Shown here: piece after piece, positions 33,054-44,395 of the stretch
How positions within the stretch are numbered: the stretch's first letter is position 1
Layout of the letters: each line of letters starts with the position of its first letter
NCBI GenBank assembly: GCA_039621445.1
Contig: CP154955.1
Coordinates: 25,208,354-25,272,353 of the forward strand
DNA from: Euglena gracilis
Taxonomy: Eukaryota > Euglenida > Euglenophyceae > Euglenales
Length of the DNA: 64,000 nucleotides
Direction: 5' to 3'
Position numbers and translations under genes: made by a program
Notes under the pieces: generated by a model
Database searches by the model: none
What the model saw: only the letters and a program-made list of their open reading frames with translations
What the model was told of the DNA's origin: nothing

Positions 33054-33269
33054 ATGGACACAGCCCTCGTCCACATCGGTGGCCTGGACCGCCCCTCCGG
33101 GGTGGGGGGCCGGCCGCTGGGATCGGGGAACGGGGCGGAGGCCAGCGGTGCAGCGGGGCAGGGCGGGGGGGGACCACCCTCAGTCCCGGCCCCGGCCCCG
33201 GCCAAAGACCCCCCCCTCTCCATCTCAGTGGGCGGAGTTCTTCAGGCAGCCATCCGGTTGACCCTCTGA
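33054..33269 (+). CDS. Plus-strand gene, possible exon or short ORF
   Basis: An ATG-led frame (MDTALVHIGGLDRPSGVGGR ... LSISVGGVLQAAIRLTL) ends in TGA with G/C-rich third positions. The minus strand also has an open Pro-rich frame here (MERGGSLAGAGAGTEGG), so strand is uncertain. A TAA lies a few codons upstream in this frame. Confidence 0.35.
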   Translation: MDTALVHIGGLDRPSGVGGRPLGSGNGAEASGAAGQGGGGPPSVPAPAPAKDPPLSISVGGVLQAAIRLTL

Positions 33270-33970
33270 CCCCTCTGAAGGAAAACGTCGCCCACATCAA
33301 AAGGCCGACATGAACTGAGAACGGTTTGAGGTGGCAATCGCGTCCATTTCATCCAGCTGAGCCTCCAGGCAGGCTTCTGTTCAAGACCCTGGGGGGGGGG
33401 GTTCTCGCAGGTAGGGGGGAGGGGTTGCCAAAATGCTCTTCGGGGAAAGCAAACCGTCAAACCCACAATTTATTTTTCAGCTATTCCAAAAATTCTGGCG
33501 TTTGAGCCAAAAAAAAATAAAAACTTTTAAGTGCACCTCAAAGAAAGCCATCGAACACCCATTTGCCTGTTATTTTTGGCTCAACCTACACCCATCCCGC
33601 ACCCCATGACATGAAACACCTCGAGGGTGACCCGCCCACCAATCACAAGGTATACCCGAAAGATCCCTTGGGCTTGGTGGGTGGGCCTCCTTCCCAAGCA
33701 TCTCCAGGTTCTGATCTTCAAAGCCGACCATCAAATACTGACCTAACCTCTGGGGGGGGGGGGCTTTTTTGAATGGCAGACTGTCACCACCAATTAGCCA
33801 AACCCTTGAACGGATTGCAGGATGAGATCAGCTGTGCTCTGCTGTTCTCTTTTCCCAGCGTCCAAGCATTTTGTTTACAGTGAAAAGGCTTACTGCGGGT
33901 GTGAGAAGGACCCCCCCCCTCGGCAGTTCTGGGCTCCCCCACCCGATGCATCCCATCCTGCCCTGTGCAG

Positions 33971-34146
33971 TGGGCAGCAGCGGACTCGTGGAGGGCCCCT
34001 CCTCGCCAGCGTTGGCCATCTGCCGGGGGAGTGCCGCCGGGGGGTGGCCATCGACTGACGGGGAACCGGCCGCCTGCGAAGGAACCGGCCGGGGTGGCCC
34101 AGAGCAGCCCTGGAGGCAAAGCCGCCGCTCAAAGAACGAGGCTTAG
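33971..34146 (+). CDS. Plus-strand gene, likely last exon
   Basis: An excellent acceptor (catcctgccctgtgcag) ends at 33970. The frame with two leading bases reads GSSGLVEGPSSPALAICRGS, then GRGGPEQPWRQSRRSKNEA, and stops at a TAG (34144-34146). It converges on the SR-protein gene that ends at 34433 on the other strand. The frame was not linked by phase to the exon before it. Confidence 0.5.
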
Positions 34147-34432
34147 GGTTCGCCCCCCCCACCCCACCCCCGGACAATCGCGAGGCACCAACGCCGCATC
34201 CCTGACGCCCCAACACTGACTGCGGCGAACCCAATTCCTGGCTGCCGGAACAGGGAGTGCCAGCGCGCCCATGCACCCCATGGGGGCCACAGCGGGGGCC
34301 GGCCTCACACCTCCTCAGTCGCCGTGGACTGGGTCCCGGCCGACCTCCGTCGCCACGGGCACGCCCCTTCGCAACACCACCATTCCCTCAACCGGAACTG
34401 ACCACCGTCGACACACGGGGGAACAGGCGTGG

Positions 34433-34734
34433 CTACGACGCCGCACGGTCCTCCTCAAAGTCCTCGGCGTAGGAGTCGTTGGCGGCGGCGGCGGGGGCAG
34501 CGGGGTTGTCGCCGGGGGCCGGCCAGCTGTTGGTGCGGTCCGACAGGCGGGGGCTGCCAGCGGTGGATCGGCGGGCAACCGCCAGAGGGCCGGCGCTGGA
34601 GCGGGAGGCCGGGCTGCGGGGTGGCGACGGGTGGGGGGAGGAGGCGGCGGAGGAGGCGGGGGACCGCCCACCGCCACTGTTGGGGCTGCGGCTGCGGGAC
34701 AGCAGGATGCGAGGCGACTGGTACCAAGGTTTCG
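34433..34734 (-). CDS. SR-rich protein gene, last exon
   Basis: The acceptor gatgtggctcag ends at 34735. It encodes PKPWYQSPRILLSRSRSPNS, a long Ser/Pro/Ala region, then ANDSYAEDFEEDRAAS and a TAG at 34433-34435. The RS dipeptides and Ser-Pro repeats suggest a nuclear, phosphorylated RNA-processing protein. The two leading bases fit the phase-1 end of the exon at 35,052. Codons are almost all G/C-ending. Confidence 0.78.
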
Positions 34735-35051
34735 CTGAGCCACATCCCCGGGGGGTCCAGCTCAGGCTGGAAAATTTGATCCGGCTGGAAGAAGGCTGCA
34801 ACCGGCGTTGAATGGGGTCCCAAAAAAAATAGCCCAAAAAGCGTCCAATTATCAGCAAAAAAAAAATCGCTTTTGACCAAACTTTGAGCGGGGCAGCTCC
34901 TTTTCAATCCGTTTGGTCTCACCTCCAAAATTCCGCAAAAAAGCTGTCGCCTTCCAGCCGGCTGGACAGGAATCAAAGAAAAGGAAAAAGGCTGCTGGCT
35001 GGCTGGCCCTCTGGCAGGCTGGGGAATGGGGTCCCTTCTTGCTTCAGCGAC

Positions 35052-35356
35052 GCCCTGACTGGGACCCACTGCGGCTGCGGCTGCGGCTGCGGCTGAGGTG
35101 GCGGCGGGGGTTGGGGGAGGGGGAGCGAGGGGGAGGGGAGTGCCCTCCGCTGGAGGACAAGGGCGACCGCGACCGCGACCGCGACCGTGGGGAGGCTGGG
35201 GATTCAGCCGAGGCGGTGCGGGGGCTGGGGGCACTGGCAGCAGGGGGGCCACCACAGGCCACCACCCACCGAAGGGGAGGGAACCAAGTGGGCAGCACTT
35301 GCGCTGTGTGGTGGGGCTTCCTGGGCAGCACGGGTGGGCAGGGGAGGCGCTGACTC
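35052..35356 (-). CDS. SR-rich protein gene, RS-domain exon
   Basis: The acceptor ctgagccccag ends at 35357; the donor GGGC/GTCGCT lies after 35052. Near the acceptor the likely frame is ESAPPLPTRAAQEAPPHSAS (phase 0, matching the exon upstream). Near the donor it is SPRSRSRSRSPLSSSGGH ... HLSRSRSRSRSGSQSGR, in a different frame. A very short intron, an unseen exon boundary or an indel must lie between about 35,240 and 35,290. The RS block is a classic protein-interaction domain of splicing factors. Confidence 0.72.
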
Positions 35357-35672
35357 CTGGGGCTCAGGGGGCAGCACGGTGCTGGGGTGGGGGGCACATG
35401 GTGGAAGAAAATAATGCAGTAGCGAACTTTCAATGTATGGTATTTTCAAAAATAATACATGGGGAGACAAAGACCTTGAGAGGTACAACCAAAAACACAC
35501 CGTGTGAAATTGTGAAACCGTGTGCATTGCTTTCCGCAAAGCAAGCTTCCTCTCAGTCGCAGGGAAGTGTAAGTCGGTGTGAAGGACCCCAGGTGCCGAA
35601 GCCAGATGGAACTTCGTCAGGGCGGAGTGTGCGAGGTTTCGCAAAGACTCCTGGCTCAGAAGGGTCTTCCAC

Positions 35673-35854
35673 CCCGGGAAAGCCCGCACCCCGCTGCTCG
35701 TCACTCCGGACTGACACGGGGAGAGAGCGGGCAGGGGACGGTGGACGGTTGGGCGGCGCTGCCAGGGGGGGGGCCGGCCGGGGGGAGGGCGGGGGAGTGT
35801 CGTCATCAACGTCGCCCAGGTCCAGCAGCTGCTGGGCGATGCCGCTGAGGGCCA
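35673..35854 (-). CDS. SR-rich protein gene, upstream exon
   Basis: The acceptor tgccctctgtcacag ends at 35855; the donor is GGG/GTGGAAG. It encodes ALSGIAQQLLDLGDVDDD then TPPPSPRPAPPLAAPPNRPP and RSDEQRGAGFPG. It has two leading bases and ends in phase 0. The first part is an amphipathic helix with an acidic end; the rest is Pro-rich. Confidence 0.75.
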
Positions 35855-35885
35855 CTGTGACAGAGGGCACAGGGTGACAGACAGA

Positions 35886-36280
35886 CATATATACATACAT
35901 ACATCAATACATACATACATACATACATACATACATACATACATACATACATACATACATACATACATACATACATACATACATACATACATACATACAT
36001 ACATACATACATACATACATACATGCATGCATGCATACATGCATACATACATACATGCATACATACATACTGCATACATACATACATACATACATACATA
36101 CATACATACATACATACATACATACATACATACATACATACATACATACATACATACATACATACATACATACATACATACATACATACATACATACATA
36201 CATACATACATACATACATACATACATACATACATACATACATACATACATACATACATACATACATACATACATACATA
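35886..36280 (+). repeat. (CATA)n microsatellite, long
   Basis: About 390 bases of CATA units with CATG variants at 36,024-36,075. It sits in the intron upstream of the SR exon. Confidence 0.95.
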
Positions 36281-36794
36281 GCAGCTCCCAACTATATGGC
36301 CCCCCCAGGGGGGGCATATAGTTGGGAGAGGGGGGGGGGGTCGTATGGTGGGACCCGGTCCAACCTTCGGAGAAAGTCGGGGTTATTTTTTGGAATAAGG
36401 TTAGGTGCGCGACCGGCGTACCGGAGGGCTCCCGTTTTTGGGAAAGTTAGGGAGAATTTAGGCCGCATTCCGGACGAATTCGGGCCGAATTCGGACGTTT
36501 TTTTGGCAAAAATGCATTTTCAAAAATCTTCCGAAAGCGGGACCGAACTTCCGACCGAACTTGGTCCCCAAAATCGGCCGATTTTTGGCGCGCCGATCCC
36601 AACCCTAACCCCATTCCTAAAAATAAGTGGGAACCCTCCCCGGATCCGCCGGCGGTGGCCCGGAAACCGCGCGCATTCCCGGCGCCGCGGGACCGAAACG
36701 GTCCCAAAGTGGGACCCGGGTCCCACCATACGACCCCCCCCCCCGTCTCACAACTATATGCCCCCCCTGGGGGGGCCATATAGTTGGGAGCTGC
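36281..36794. mobile_element. Fold-back TIR element inside the CATA array
   Basis: The first 80 bases (gcagctcccaactatatggc ... tcgtatggtgggacccgg) return in inverse orientation at about 36,715-36,794. Each arm also contains a palindrome, actatatgcccccc/ggggggcatatagt. The 350-bp centre has no ORF. CATA-like sequence continues on both sides, so the element inserted into the microsatellite. No exact target duplication can be defined in such a repeat. Confidence 0.8.
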
Positions 36795-37005
36795 CACATA
36801 CATATACACACACAGACATACATACATGCATACATACATGCATACATGCACACATATAGTTTCTATATATACACCCCCCTTCTCACCCCCCCCAACCTTC
36901 GCTTCTTTCCCTGCCAGTACTGATCACCCCCCCCCCAGCCCAGTCTCACTCTTCCAGCCCCCTTTGCTCATTGTGTTCACATGTTTCATTCATTCACGTT
37001 CACAT

Positions 37006-37157
37006 TCACAATGTCAGAGAGGTTTCCCAAGGGACGATGGCAAGCATACTGAGGTCTGCCAAGTCACTGTACACAGCGATGTCGGGGGCCGCCGGTGGTG
37101 GAGGGGCAGTGACGGGATCCGCAGCCGCGTCCGCAGCAGGGTTGAGGTCCGCAGGGT
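37006..37157 (-). CDS. Ala/Pro/Glu-rich protein gene, last exon
   Basis: The acceptor acctaccccacag ends at 37158. Two leading bases complete an Asp codon with the last base of the previous exon. It reads PADLNPAADAAADPVTAPPP then PDIAVYSDLADLSMLAIVPW and ETSLTL, ending at TGA 37006-37008. The Tyr/Leu-rich end looks like a short helical motif after a disordered region. Function unknown. Confidence 0.75.
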
Positions 37158-37452
37158 CTGTGGGGTAGGTGTTAGCTGGAGAGGAGGAGGGAAATAGAAA
37201 TGTGTGCATGTGGTTTGTCATGCTTCTGTTGATGGAACTACCTCCAATTTAGGGATTTGGTGGAACGCAAATGCAAGGAATTCCAAATTAAACTTCTTTC
37301 TCCCAGGAAAAAAAATATTACAAATTAAACTTCTTTCTCCCAGGCAAAACTTCAAAACGTTGTTCTGGTACGGCGGAACCAAATACAGCTCAACCGTCCC
37401 TCTCCCGTGCCGTGTCACGCTGCAGCCTTCGGGGAGGTCAGCCCGGGCACAC

Positions 37453-37793
37453 CTGCCTCGGCTGCCGGCAGGCTGGGACTCTGCTCTGCTGCCGTCGCCG
37501 CTGCGCCATCGCTTTCCTTCGTTGCGGCGGCAGCCACCACCTCCTCCGCCCCGGCCGGCAGGTCCCCCTCCCCGGCCGCGGCGCCGCCAGCGGCGGGCGG
37601 GGCCGCCGCTTCCGCCTCTGGGGGGGCGGTGGCCGGGGCCGCCTCTCTGGGCCCGGCGGCCGGCAGGCTGTCGGCGGCGGCGGCGGCGGTGGACTCCGGG
37701 AGCGGCTCGGCCCCCGCTGCCGCTTCGGCTGCCAGCGGCGGAGCCCCGCCCTCCTCCGGGGCGGTGGCCCCCTCCATCGCTGTGGCAGCCACC
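37453..37793 (-). CDS. Ala/Pro/Glu-rich protein gene, penultimate exon
   Basis: The acceptor ccccgcacag ends at 37794; the donor GGCAG/GTGTGC follows. It encodes about 113 residues, VAATAMEGATAPEEGGAPPL to SPSLPAAEA, over half Ala, Pro, Glu or Gly. It starts with one base completing Arg and ends in phase 1, and both joins are in phase. It is a disordered, acidic segment. Confidence 0.75.
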
Positions 37794-38553
37794 CTGTGCG
37801 GGGCAGGGGTGTGCAGGAAAGGTGGGTTGGTGGCCTTTAACTGCTGCAGTAACCTTGGCTTCAAAATAGTGGAACAAGGGGGTTCACTTCCACAAACGCA
37901 AGCCGATGGGGGCTTCGATGGCGTTCTTTTTTGCCGTTCTCCGTTATATTTCGGAATAGGGTCAGGGGTAGGATTGTTGACAAGAAAGGGATGAGGGTTA
38001 GGGTTAGGCCAAAAGTTAGATAGTTGAGCCTAAAATTTGGGCCAAAATTAGCTTTATTTTAGGCCTAAGTTATGCCTGACGACCTGACCCTGACCTTAGT
38101 CATAACCCTAACTCTGACCCAATCCCTTTCCATTAGCCCAAACCCTAACCTTATGTTTGGGGTTGGAGTGCTGCATTTCACTTCTGTCCAGGACACCTCC
38201 CACAGACATAATGCAAACACAGGCAAATTCGGACCCACTTCTTACCACTTGCTGGGGGTTCAAAATCCCCTTTCATTTAACTATTGGGCTCCCCTGGGGA
38301 GGGAGCAGTGGTTAAAGGCTGCCAGCAGGTCAACTCAAATAATCTCATTCATAAATGAAATAGAAATAGAAAGAGGAGAGGTGCATGGAGTCTGCATTCG
38401 ACGAGTGGATGGGAAAAAAATCTTTCGGTCATTGCTTGTGCTCTGTACGACTTCACATTTCTCATCTTTCTTCCCCACAGAATTATGAGCAGAAATCACA
38501 ACGGCAAAAAGGAAGGACGTTTCCATTTGATTTTGGAGGAGACCATTGCATAC

Positions 38554-38654
38554 CTTTCGGGCTCACCCCCCGCCTCCGTCGCTGAAGCTGCTGCCGAAGC
38601 CGTCCCCAGCGGCGGCGCTTCCGCAGGGCTCACGGCGCCGGCCCCCGCCTCGCC
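38554..38654 (-). CDS. Ala/Pro-rich gene, exon (38.6 kb)
   Basis: A strong donor CCGAAAG/GTATGC follows 38554. It encodes GEAGAGAVSPAEAPPLGTAS then SATEAGGEPE and ends in phase 2, matching the next exon. The acceptor (cgtcgtagag) is weak, so the 5' limit is tentative. Confidence 0.6.
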
Positions 38655-38739
38655 CTCTACGACGTCCACACCAGGAGGCCACGCCCCCCCCCCCCCCAAG
38701 CAGCACACTCCCTGGGGGACTTGGCAGAGGGGGCCCTCC

Positions 38740-38978
38740 CCCCACCCACGGCTGGCAGGGCACAGTGCCCGGGACGTGGTCCCCTGGGGGCAAGTGGCCG
38801 GGGTGGGGGTGGTGTCCACCGGAACGTCCCCAGCGGGTGGCAGGGGAACTGCGCCACCGGCGGCCTTGGGGGACGGGGCGGGGAACTCCCCCGGGGACCG
38901 GGGGGCGGGCGATGGGGGGCCGGCGCTGGGGTGGCGCGCGGCGGGGTCGCCGCATGGCAGCGCGGCTTCCGTTGGCTC
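38740..38978 (-). CDS. Ala/Pro-rich gene, exon (38.9 kb)
   Basis: The acceptor acagccgttgcag ends at 38979. In phase 0 it reads EPTEAALPCGDPAARHPSAG, SPKAAGGAVPLPPAGDVPVD and TTPTPATCPQ. The donor could not be fixed; candidates lie near 38,740. A second open frame (SQRKPRCHAATPP) is possible. Phase 0 fits the end of the exon at 40,342. Confidence 0.58.
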
Positions 38979-40341
38979 CTGCAACGGCTGTCAGGCTGCC
39001 GGGCAATACCTTGGTCGTCATAAGTGCTGGCGGTGGGACACCCCCTCGCCCGACATGGCCGCCTTGTCACCGACAACTGTCCGCTCAGAAGTGGGCAAGT
39101 ACAGCTGGCAGAGCAGTCTAAAGAGACGAAAGTTGACAGCGTCCTGAAATTGAAAGCTGCTCACCTAGCACCCGGATCAAAATTAGCAGCGGCGCCATGG
39201 GTCACTTCAATTGCCACCTCCTTCTGCATCGCTGCCGCCACTTCAGTCACTAGCAGCATGCTCAACCCCCTCGCGCGCGGGCGTCACTTCTTGTGCCCTC
39301 CAAGGATCCAGTTCTTTCAGTCAATTGTTTGATTGCCGACCCCCCCCCTGAGTCAACCATTAACCATTATTAAGTTGTGTGTTTTTTGGGGGGAAATCCT
39401 GCCTTGTTTGTTTTTGGCCCACACCACCTGTCCCCAGCCTGGTCTACTTAGCGCCGAAGCTGCTGGAAAGAAATCTGAAAGAAATTTGGGCATGTTTCTG
39501 CACATTTTGGGCCTCCACTCGTCCGAAACATGCCGTCGCTCTGGGAGAGTCAATGATTTGCTCGTTTTTTAAGGCAAAATATGAACGCGTGGCTATTGAA
39601 GGAAGAGAGCAGATAATCCACCTCCCCCCTAGGGGGGGAGGCTGATAAAAAAAAAGTTTCTTCCTGAGGGACAATGGGATTTGGCATGGCCCATGCAGGC
39701 CGCGCAGGAGTGCCTACTACTTGCCTGAGATGGCAATTCTCCATTTTCAGGATGGCTGCAACTTGCTTTTACATGTACACCACTGCCCATGCAATTGCAT
39801 GTGCCCTCCCCAAGGAACTAAATGAGCGGGGAGCAGGGGATCGGACCCCCCCCCCTGTACAACAAAATCTGTAACCAAGCGCAGGAAAAAATTTGGGTTT
39901 TTCAAAAAAGCCCCCCCCCAATCGCGTACTTGTTGCACACTTTCTTGAGAAATCGGTCAAAAATATAAATTACTATACCTTCCGAGGTGCGAAGCGTCGG
40001 AGAAAAAAGCTTTGGTCCGGGGGGGGGGGGGGGTCCCGGACCCCCTCGGGTCTGAAGGAGGTTGACCCCCTCCAGGGGTCAATCCCCCCTGAACAAAACT
40101 AATGCTGACTTGATACGCTGGCCCCCCCTCTCCGAGGTTGAATGCTACATCTATTTTTGGTGATTCCAGGGTCGTAAAATGCATCCACATATTAGCAAAA
40201 AGACACACCTCACACCCCACAGTGCATAGCAGCAGCTGGCTTCACCAGATCCCTGCAGTCGGATTAAAACACAGCCATTCCTCAAAAAGGGGGGAGCCTG
40301 ATCGTTGGTTCTGCTGCCGGCGGATCGGTCTGCACAGGTAC

Positions 40342-40404
40342 GTACAACCCCTCGGCGCCATCCTCAGCGGAGGTGAGCATCACCCCAGCCACAGCTTGGG
40401 TCGA
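40342..40404 (-). CDS. Ala/Pro-rich gene, short exon (40.4 kb)
   Basis: The acceptor gtctcgttcgcag ends at 40405; the donor is TAC/GTACCT. It has exactly 21 codons, STQAVAGVMLTSAEDGAEGL then Y, phase 0 to phase 0, consistent with both neighbours. Confidence 0.62.
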
Positions 40405-41133
40405 CTGCGAACGAGACCAACAAAGGGGTGGCCCAATCCATCCATTTCTACAAAGGACATCTGCTGCTTGCTCTGACCTTAGGTGCTCGTGTGGGAGGCG
40501 GATGGCCGCGCTTGCCCAATATCGGACCAACTCAAAGCTTGTTTTGTTAGGGATTGAACCAGCCAAACCAGCCAGCTCAAATCTATTGCCCACAGCCCCC
40601 CCCCCCCAGCCAGCTGCTGCCAGGACGACAGAGGGGAGCAAGACACAGCAAATATGACACAAAAAAATGCAGAACAGGCACAAAAGGATTCACAGGCAAA
40701 TTGCATGTGAATCCCATTCACCCCGTCCCCACCCCACGGGTGTGGGGTTACGCAGAGGTTGAATGAATGCACTGTTGTGAGAAAATACATTGGGTTTTGA
40801 CAAATGGCGAACTTTGCGGCACATGCTGTTGCTAAATTTTCAGGAAAGGGGAAATGCGTGGGATTATATGAAAAAAAAATACATTTTTCCATACAATCAC
40901 ACCCCTTCCGCCTAAAAACTAGGAATTGACCAAATGCAAAAGTGGGGTATAATGTTCAGATGTTTAGTTGGAAAAAAGTTTGTCCTTCGTTGCCACAACC
41001 ACTTTCCATAAAACTGACTCATATTTCTGTCGTTATGTTCCAGTGTCCCCGTCCCCGGGGAGGGGGGCTCTCCAAACCAGGCCGTGTGCTCCGTGCCGCC
41101 CGGCTTCCCATTGGGGTCCGCCGGGAGGTCTAC

Positions 41134-41370
41134 CGCCTCCAACACCGCCTCCAACACCGCCTCCAATACCGCCGCGGCCGCTGCCGCCGGATCGCTCTGC
41201 TCCGCGCCGCTGACCGCGGGTCCCTCGGGGGCTGCTGGCCCTCCGCCGGCCTCGGGCTGCGGTTCCTCGGTGCCCGCTGGGGTGTGCTGTGGGCCCGGCT
41301 GTTGCCCCGGAGGAAGGGGAACCACCGGGGGGTCGTTCGCCATGCGGTGGTCAGCCAGCCCACCAAAACA
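41134..41370 (-). CDS. Ala/Pro-rich gene, exon with VLEA repeats (41.3 kb)
   Basis: The acceptor ccgtctgcccacag ends at 41371; the donor is GCG/GTAGAC. Its 79 codons in phase 0 read CFGGLADHRMANDPPVVPLP, a Pro/Gly/Glu-rich middle, then PAAAAAAVLEAVLEAVLEA from a tandem 12-base repeat. A possible alternative donor lies 39 bases further on. Function unknown. Confidence 0.72.
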
Positions 41371-41551
41371 CTGTGGGCAGACGGCGCAAACCGATGATGA
41401 TGATGGCATTCCGGTACACAGACACGGTGACGTCATTGCGCACTGTCTGTGACGTCCACACCGAGGACAATGCTACCGGTAGGATTGCCAGTCCAGAAGA
41501 CAGAAAGGTCCACGCAACACTGCCTCCAGCGCTGCCCAGGGCCTGTGCCAC

Positions 41552-41679
41552 CGGAGGAGCGGCAAAAGCGGCGGTGGGGGGCTCGGCCTTGGCCTCGGCC
41601 ACCCCCGCCTCCTTCGCCTCTCCGGCCGGGATGGGTGGGTCCGGGCCGGGGGGCTGCATGGCCTTGGCCTCGAACTGGG
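41552..41679 (-). CDS. Ala/Pro-rich gene, exon (41.6 kb)
   Basis: The acceptor gccgctgccgccag ends at 41680; the donor is CCG/GTGGCA. With two leading bases it reads QFEAKAMQPPGPDPPIPAGE then AKEAGVAEAKAEPPTAAFAA and PP. The joins on both sides are in phase. Confidence 0.72.
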
Positions 41680-42034
41680 CTGGCGGCAGCGGCCGACGTG
41701 AGGGGGAGGGGAGTGACAGCGGGAAGACGAAGCCGGGGTCCCCAGCCAACCCGCGACACAGAAGAGCTGGCACGGACAATGTGCATAAGGACCTTCGGTC
41801 ACCCGCTTTGGGTTCCTGCATCGCCCTGCATTGCTTGAATGCGCAGACCTCAAAGCGTAGACTGCTGGCAGCAGAGACGGCTCCAGTTCCGTTTGTGCAG
41901 AGCCCCGGCCCCTCATCGCGCATCGTGGACATGGGATCCCCAGGGCGGGTGTCCGCTGCCACTGAAAGTGCTGGACAACATCCGAACTCTGCCCAATTCT
42001 CAGCAGAAGGTCCCCCAGACCCCCCTTCCACCAC

Positions 42035-42298
42035 TGCGGCGGCTGCTGCCCACGAGGGCCTCGTAGCTCTCCCGGGCTTCCTCCACCGACACCGCGGCCA
42101 CCACAGGACCGGGGTCCTCCGCCGCCAGCGCACAGTACGTCGGCGCGGGGAAGGGTGCGGGCGGCGATGAAGGCGGGCTGCGCCCCGCCGGGGCCGCGGA
42201 CGCCGGGGCGGGGCTGGCGGCGGGCCCCGCCCGTGCGCTGTTGGGCTGTGGACGGGGGACCGCCCCGGGGCGGCATATGGGTCGGTGGCGTTGAAACG
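42035..42298 (-). CDS. Ala/Pro-rich gene, exon (42.2 kb)
   Basis: The acceptor cgacgtgcgcag ends at 42299; the donor is GCCGCA/GTGGTG. It has two leading bases and a phase-1 end. The Pro/Ala-rich first half is followed by APTYCALAAEDPGPVVAAVS and VEEARESYEALVGSSRR, a likely helix. All three frames are open in this GC-rich stretch; this one is chosen by phase and composition. Confidence 0.65.
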
Positions 42299-42606
42299 CT
42301 GCGCACGTCGATGTCGGCGCACGCAAGTGTGGGTGTGCAGGACTGAATCACGACGGCGAAACGGTTAACCCCCTGATGGTGCTGATGGCAATGCAAAGCT
42401 CCATGACGAGGAAAACAGGAAAAAAATGTGACCAGGGGCATTGCTTTCTGGGACACTGGGAACGTCTCTCAACGCCCACAGAAATGGGGGGCGGGTGTTG
42501 GAGCCGTTATGGCTTTCATAATTTCCAGGTCGACCCAAACTGGCCTCAAACAAAGTCAGAAAAGAAAGCGGGGGATTCCCTGTCATTTGAGGGCCCCCTT
42601 CCACAC

Positions 42607-42751
42607 CGAACTTCCTAGAGAGGCGGGCCTCCGCACGCGCCTTCGTCTGCGGGGACGACGGGTACATCCGGCGCGCCGCCCAGACGTCCGTCCACTGCCG
42701 GAGGTGGTTGTTGCGCAGGATCAGCGGAGCGCTCGGCGGCCGCTTCGGAGG
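42607..42751 (-). CDS. Ala/Pro-rich gene, basic Trp-containing exon (42.7 kb)
   Basis: The frame PPKRPPSAPLILRNNHLRQW then TDVWAARRMYPSSPQTKARA has G/C at nearly every third position and ends TTCG/GTGTGG in phase 1, fitting the next exon. The acceptor (gccggccgcag, ending at 42752) gives phase 0, which does not fit the exon at 42,849; an alternative acceptor 50 bases upstream joins in phase but in another frame that ends at a TAG (42615). The 5' boundary is therefore open. Confidence 0.62.
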
Positions 42752-42848
42752 CTGCGGCCGGCGCGCCGCTTGCCGAGAAGGACAGGGGGGAAAAGGTGGC
42801 TGGCTGGCGGACAACAGGGGGGGGGGCGGGGACGGGGGGACACTCAAC

Positions 42849-42914
42849 GTAAGCGACACGCAGGCCGGGGCGGCAGGTCCCGGCTGGCCATGCTGACGTC
42901 CAGCGGGGTCGGGG
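42849..42914 (-). CDS. Ala/Pro-rich gene, short exon (42.9 kb)
   Basis: The acceptor tggtcccgtccag ends at 42915; the donor is TTAC/GTTGAG. It reads PTPLDVSMASRDLPPRPACR then L, with two leading bases that fit the phase-1 end of the exon at 46,849. The 3.9-kb intron between them contains the TIR element at 43.6-46.3 kb. Confidence 0.65.
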
Positions 42915-43998
42915 CTGGACGGGACCAGTAGGGGGGGGGGGGTGACCCAAGCACCACACAAGGGAAAGATTCATTCGGCGTCGACGGCGCCGAACGAATA
43001 ATTGACCTAAAGATTGGCGACCCAAAGATTGATCAAAAATATGGGAAGGAGTGGTGGGAGTGGGGGGGGGGGGTTGGATGGTTTCGGGGATTCCCGTACG
43101 GCCCCGAGCGGCGGGTCCGGCAGGGCCCGCCCCGTGTGGGGGTCTGCCACAGGCAGGGGGGACCCCGGGACCCCCGGGACATGGGTGACCTGGGGGAGTG
43201 GGTGGTGACGACCCAGCGGTGGGGGAAGAGAGACACGGACACACGTTCGGGGTGGCAAACCTGTCCAAGACAGACAAAACTTATAAAAAAATTCCAGGGT
43301 GTGAGGGAAACGACAATAAATTCTGCCCAAGTCACTGATAGTTAATTCGCAGGAGGCAGCCTCGGATAGCTCATTTATGAAGGGGGGGTATAAACAGAGC
43401 TCCCCCCCAAGAAAATATGTGGCAGCCTCGTACTACTGGGACCCCCCTCCGGGGGTCATGTGGGATTGGGGTGAGGGTAGAGAGAGGTTTTTAAGGCCTC
43501 GGTGAGGCCGAATTCTCTGAAACTCGGCCAAAAAGTAGGCAAAATTTTGTAGAATTTGGGCTGGAAATTGGGCCGAAATTGTGACCCTGACTTAGGCGGC
43601 CTAACTCGCACTTAGCTTTGAAAGTGACTGTAAATTTGCGCCGACGCGCAAATCCCAAAAAAAGTTTGACCACCGACCACCGTGGCCTGAGACTCGAGAC
43701 AGTCTGAAAATAGTGTCTCCCTGCACCCCAGGGCCTGGGGACGAAAGCAACGACTGGGAACTGCACAGTCCACGGGCACAGCGCTCCCGAGTCCCAGTGT
43801 GCATGAACACAAAGCGCCGGGTGATGAACGAGGGTACTCCATTACTCATTTGCGCTTTGGCGCAAATTTTTGAAATTACAAAAAATAAAACCATTTGCGC
43901 TTTGGCGCAAATTTTTGAATTTTTTGTGATTCAACACGTGGGTGACCATTGCCGCACTTGAACAATGATAACAACTTTTGAGTCAACATGTGTTTCCA

Positions 43999-44395
43999 TT
44001 TGCGCCAAAGCGCAAGGGGTAGGCTCATGAAGAATGGAAATTTACGAGTTACCTTGCGCCAAAGCGCAAATAGAAATACAATTTTTAAAATTGCAAAAGC
44101 AACATGGCTTGCGCCGAAGCGCAAATGTAACTGTTTAAAACTCATCTCACAACGCAGGGAGAGAACGGCCCTGGTGGAGTAACAACACCAGAGGGGATGG
44201 AGAACAAAAATGTAGAACAGGGGGACGGAAGCCTACTCTCAGTCACGTTGACTTAAAACTGGACAACATTGCGCGTCGGCGCAAGAGCCGCGTTGCTTTG
44301 ACAATTTTAAAAGTGTATTTCTACTTGCGCTTTGGCGCAATATAACTCTTAAATTTCCATTCTTCATGAGCCTACCCATTGCGCTTTGGCGCAAC
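43999..44395. repeat. Nested fold-back element with three palindromes per arm
   Basis: Arms of about 125 bp (43,999-44,124 and 44,268-44,395) are inverted copies, both containing gggtaggctcatgaagaatg and three TTGCGC-N4-GCGCAA sites at matching positions. Sequence divergence between arms is modest, so it is older than the 45.2-kb one. Confidence 0.82.

Noticed and set aside
35806-36859. Very long reading frames in CATA arrays (MYVCMYVC and HTYIHTYI types)
   Set aside because: They are the trivial translation of a tetranucleotide repeat, open in all frames.
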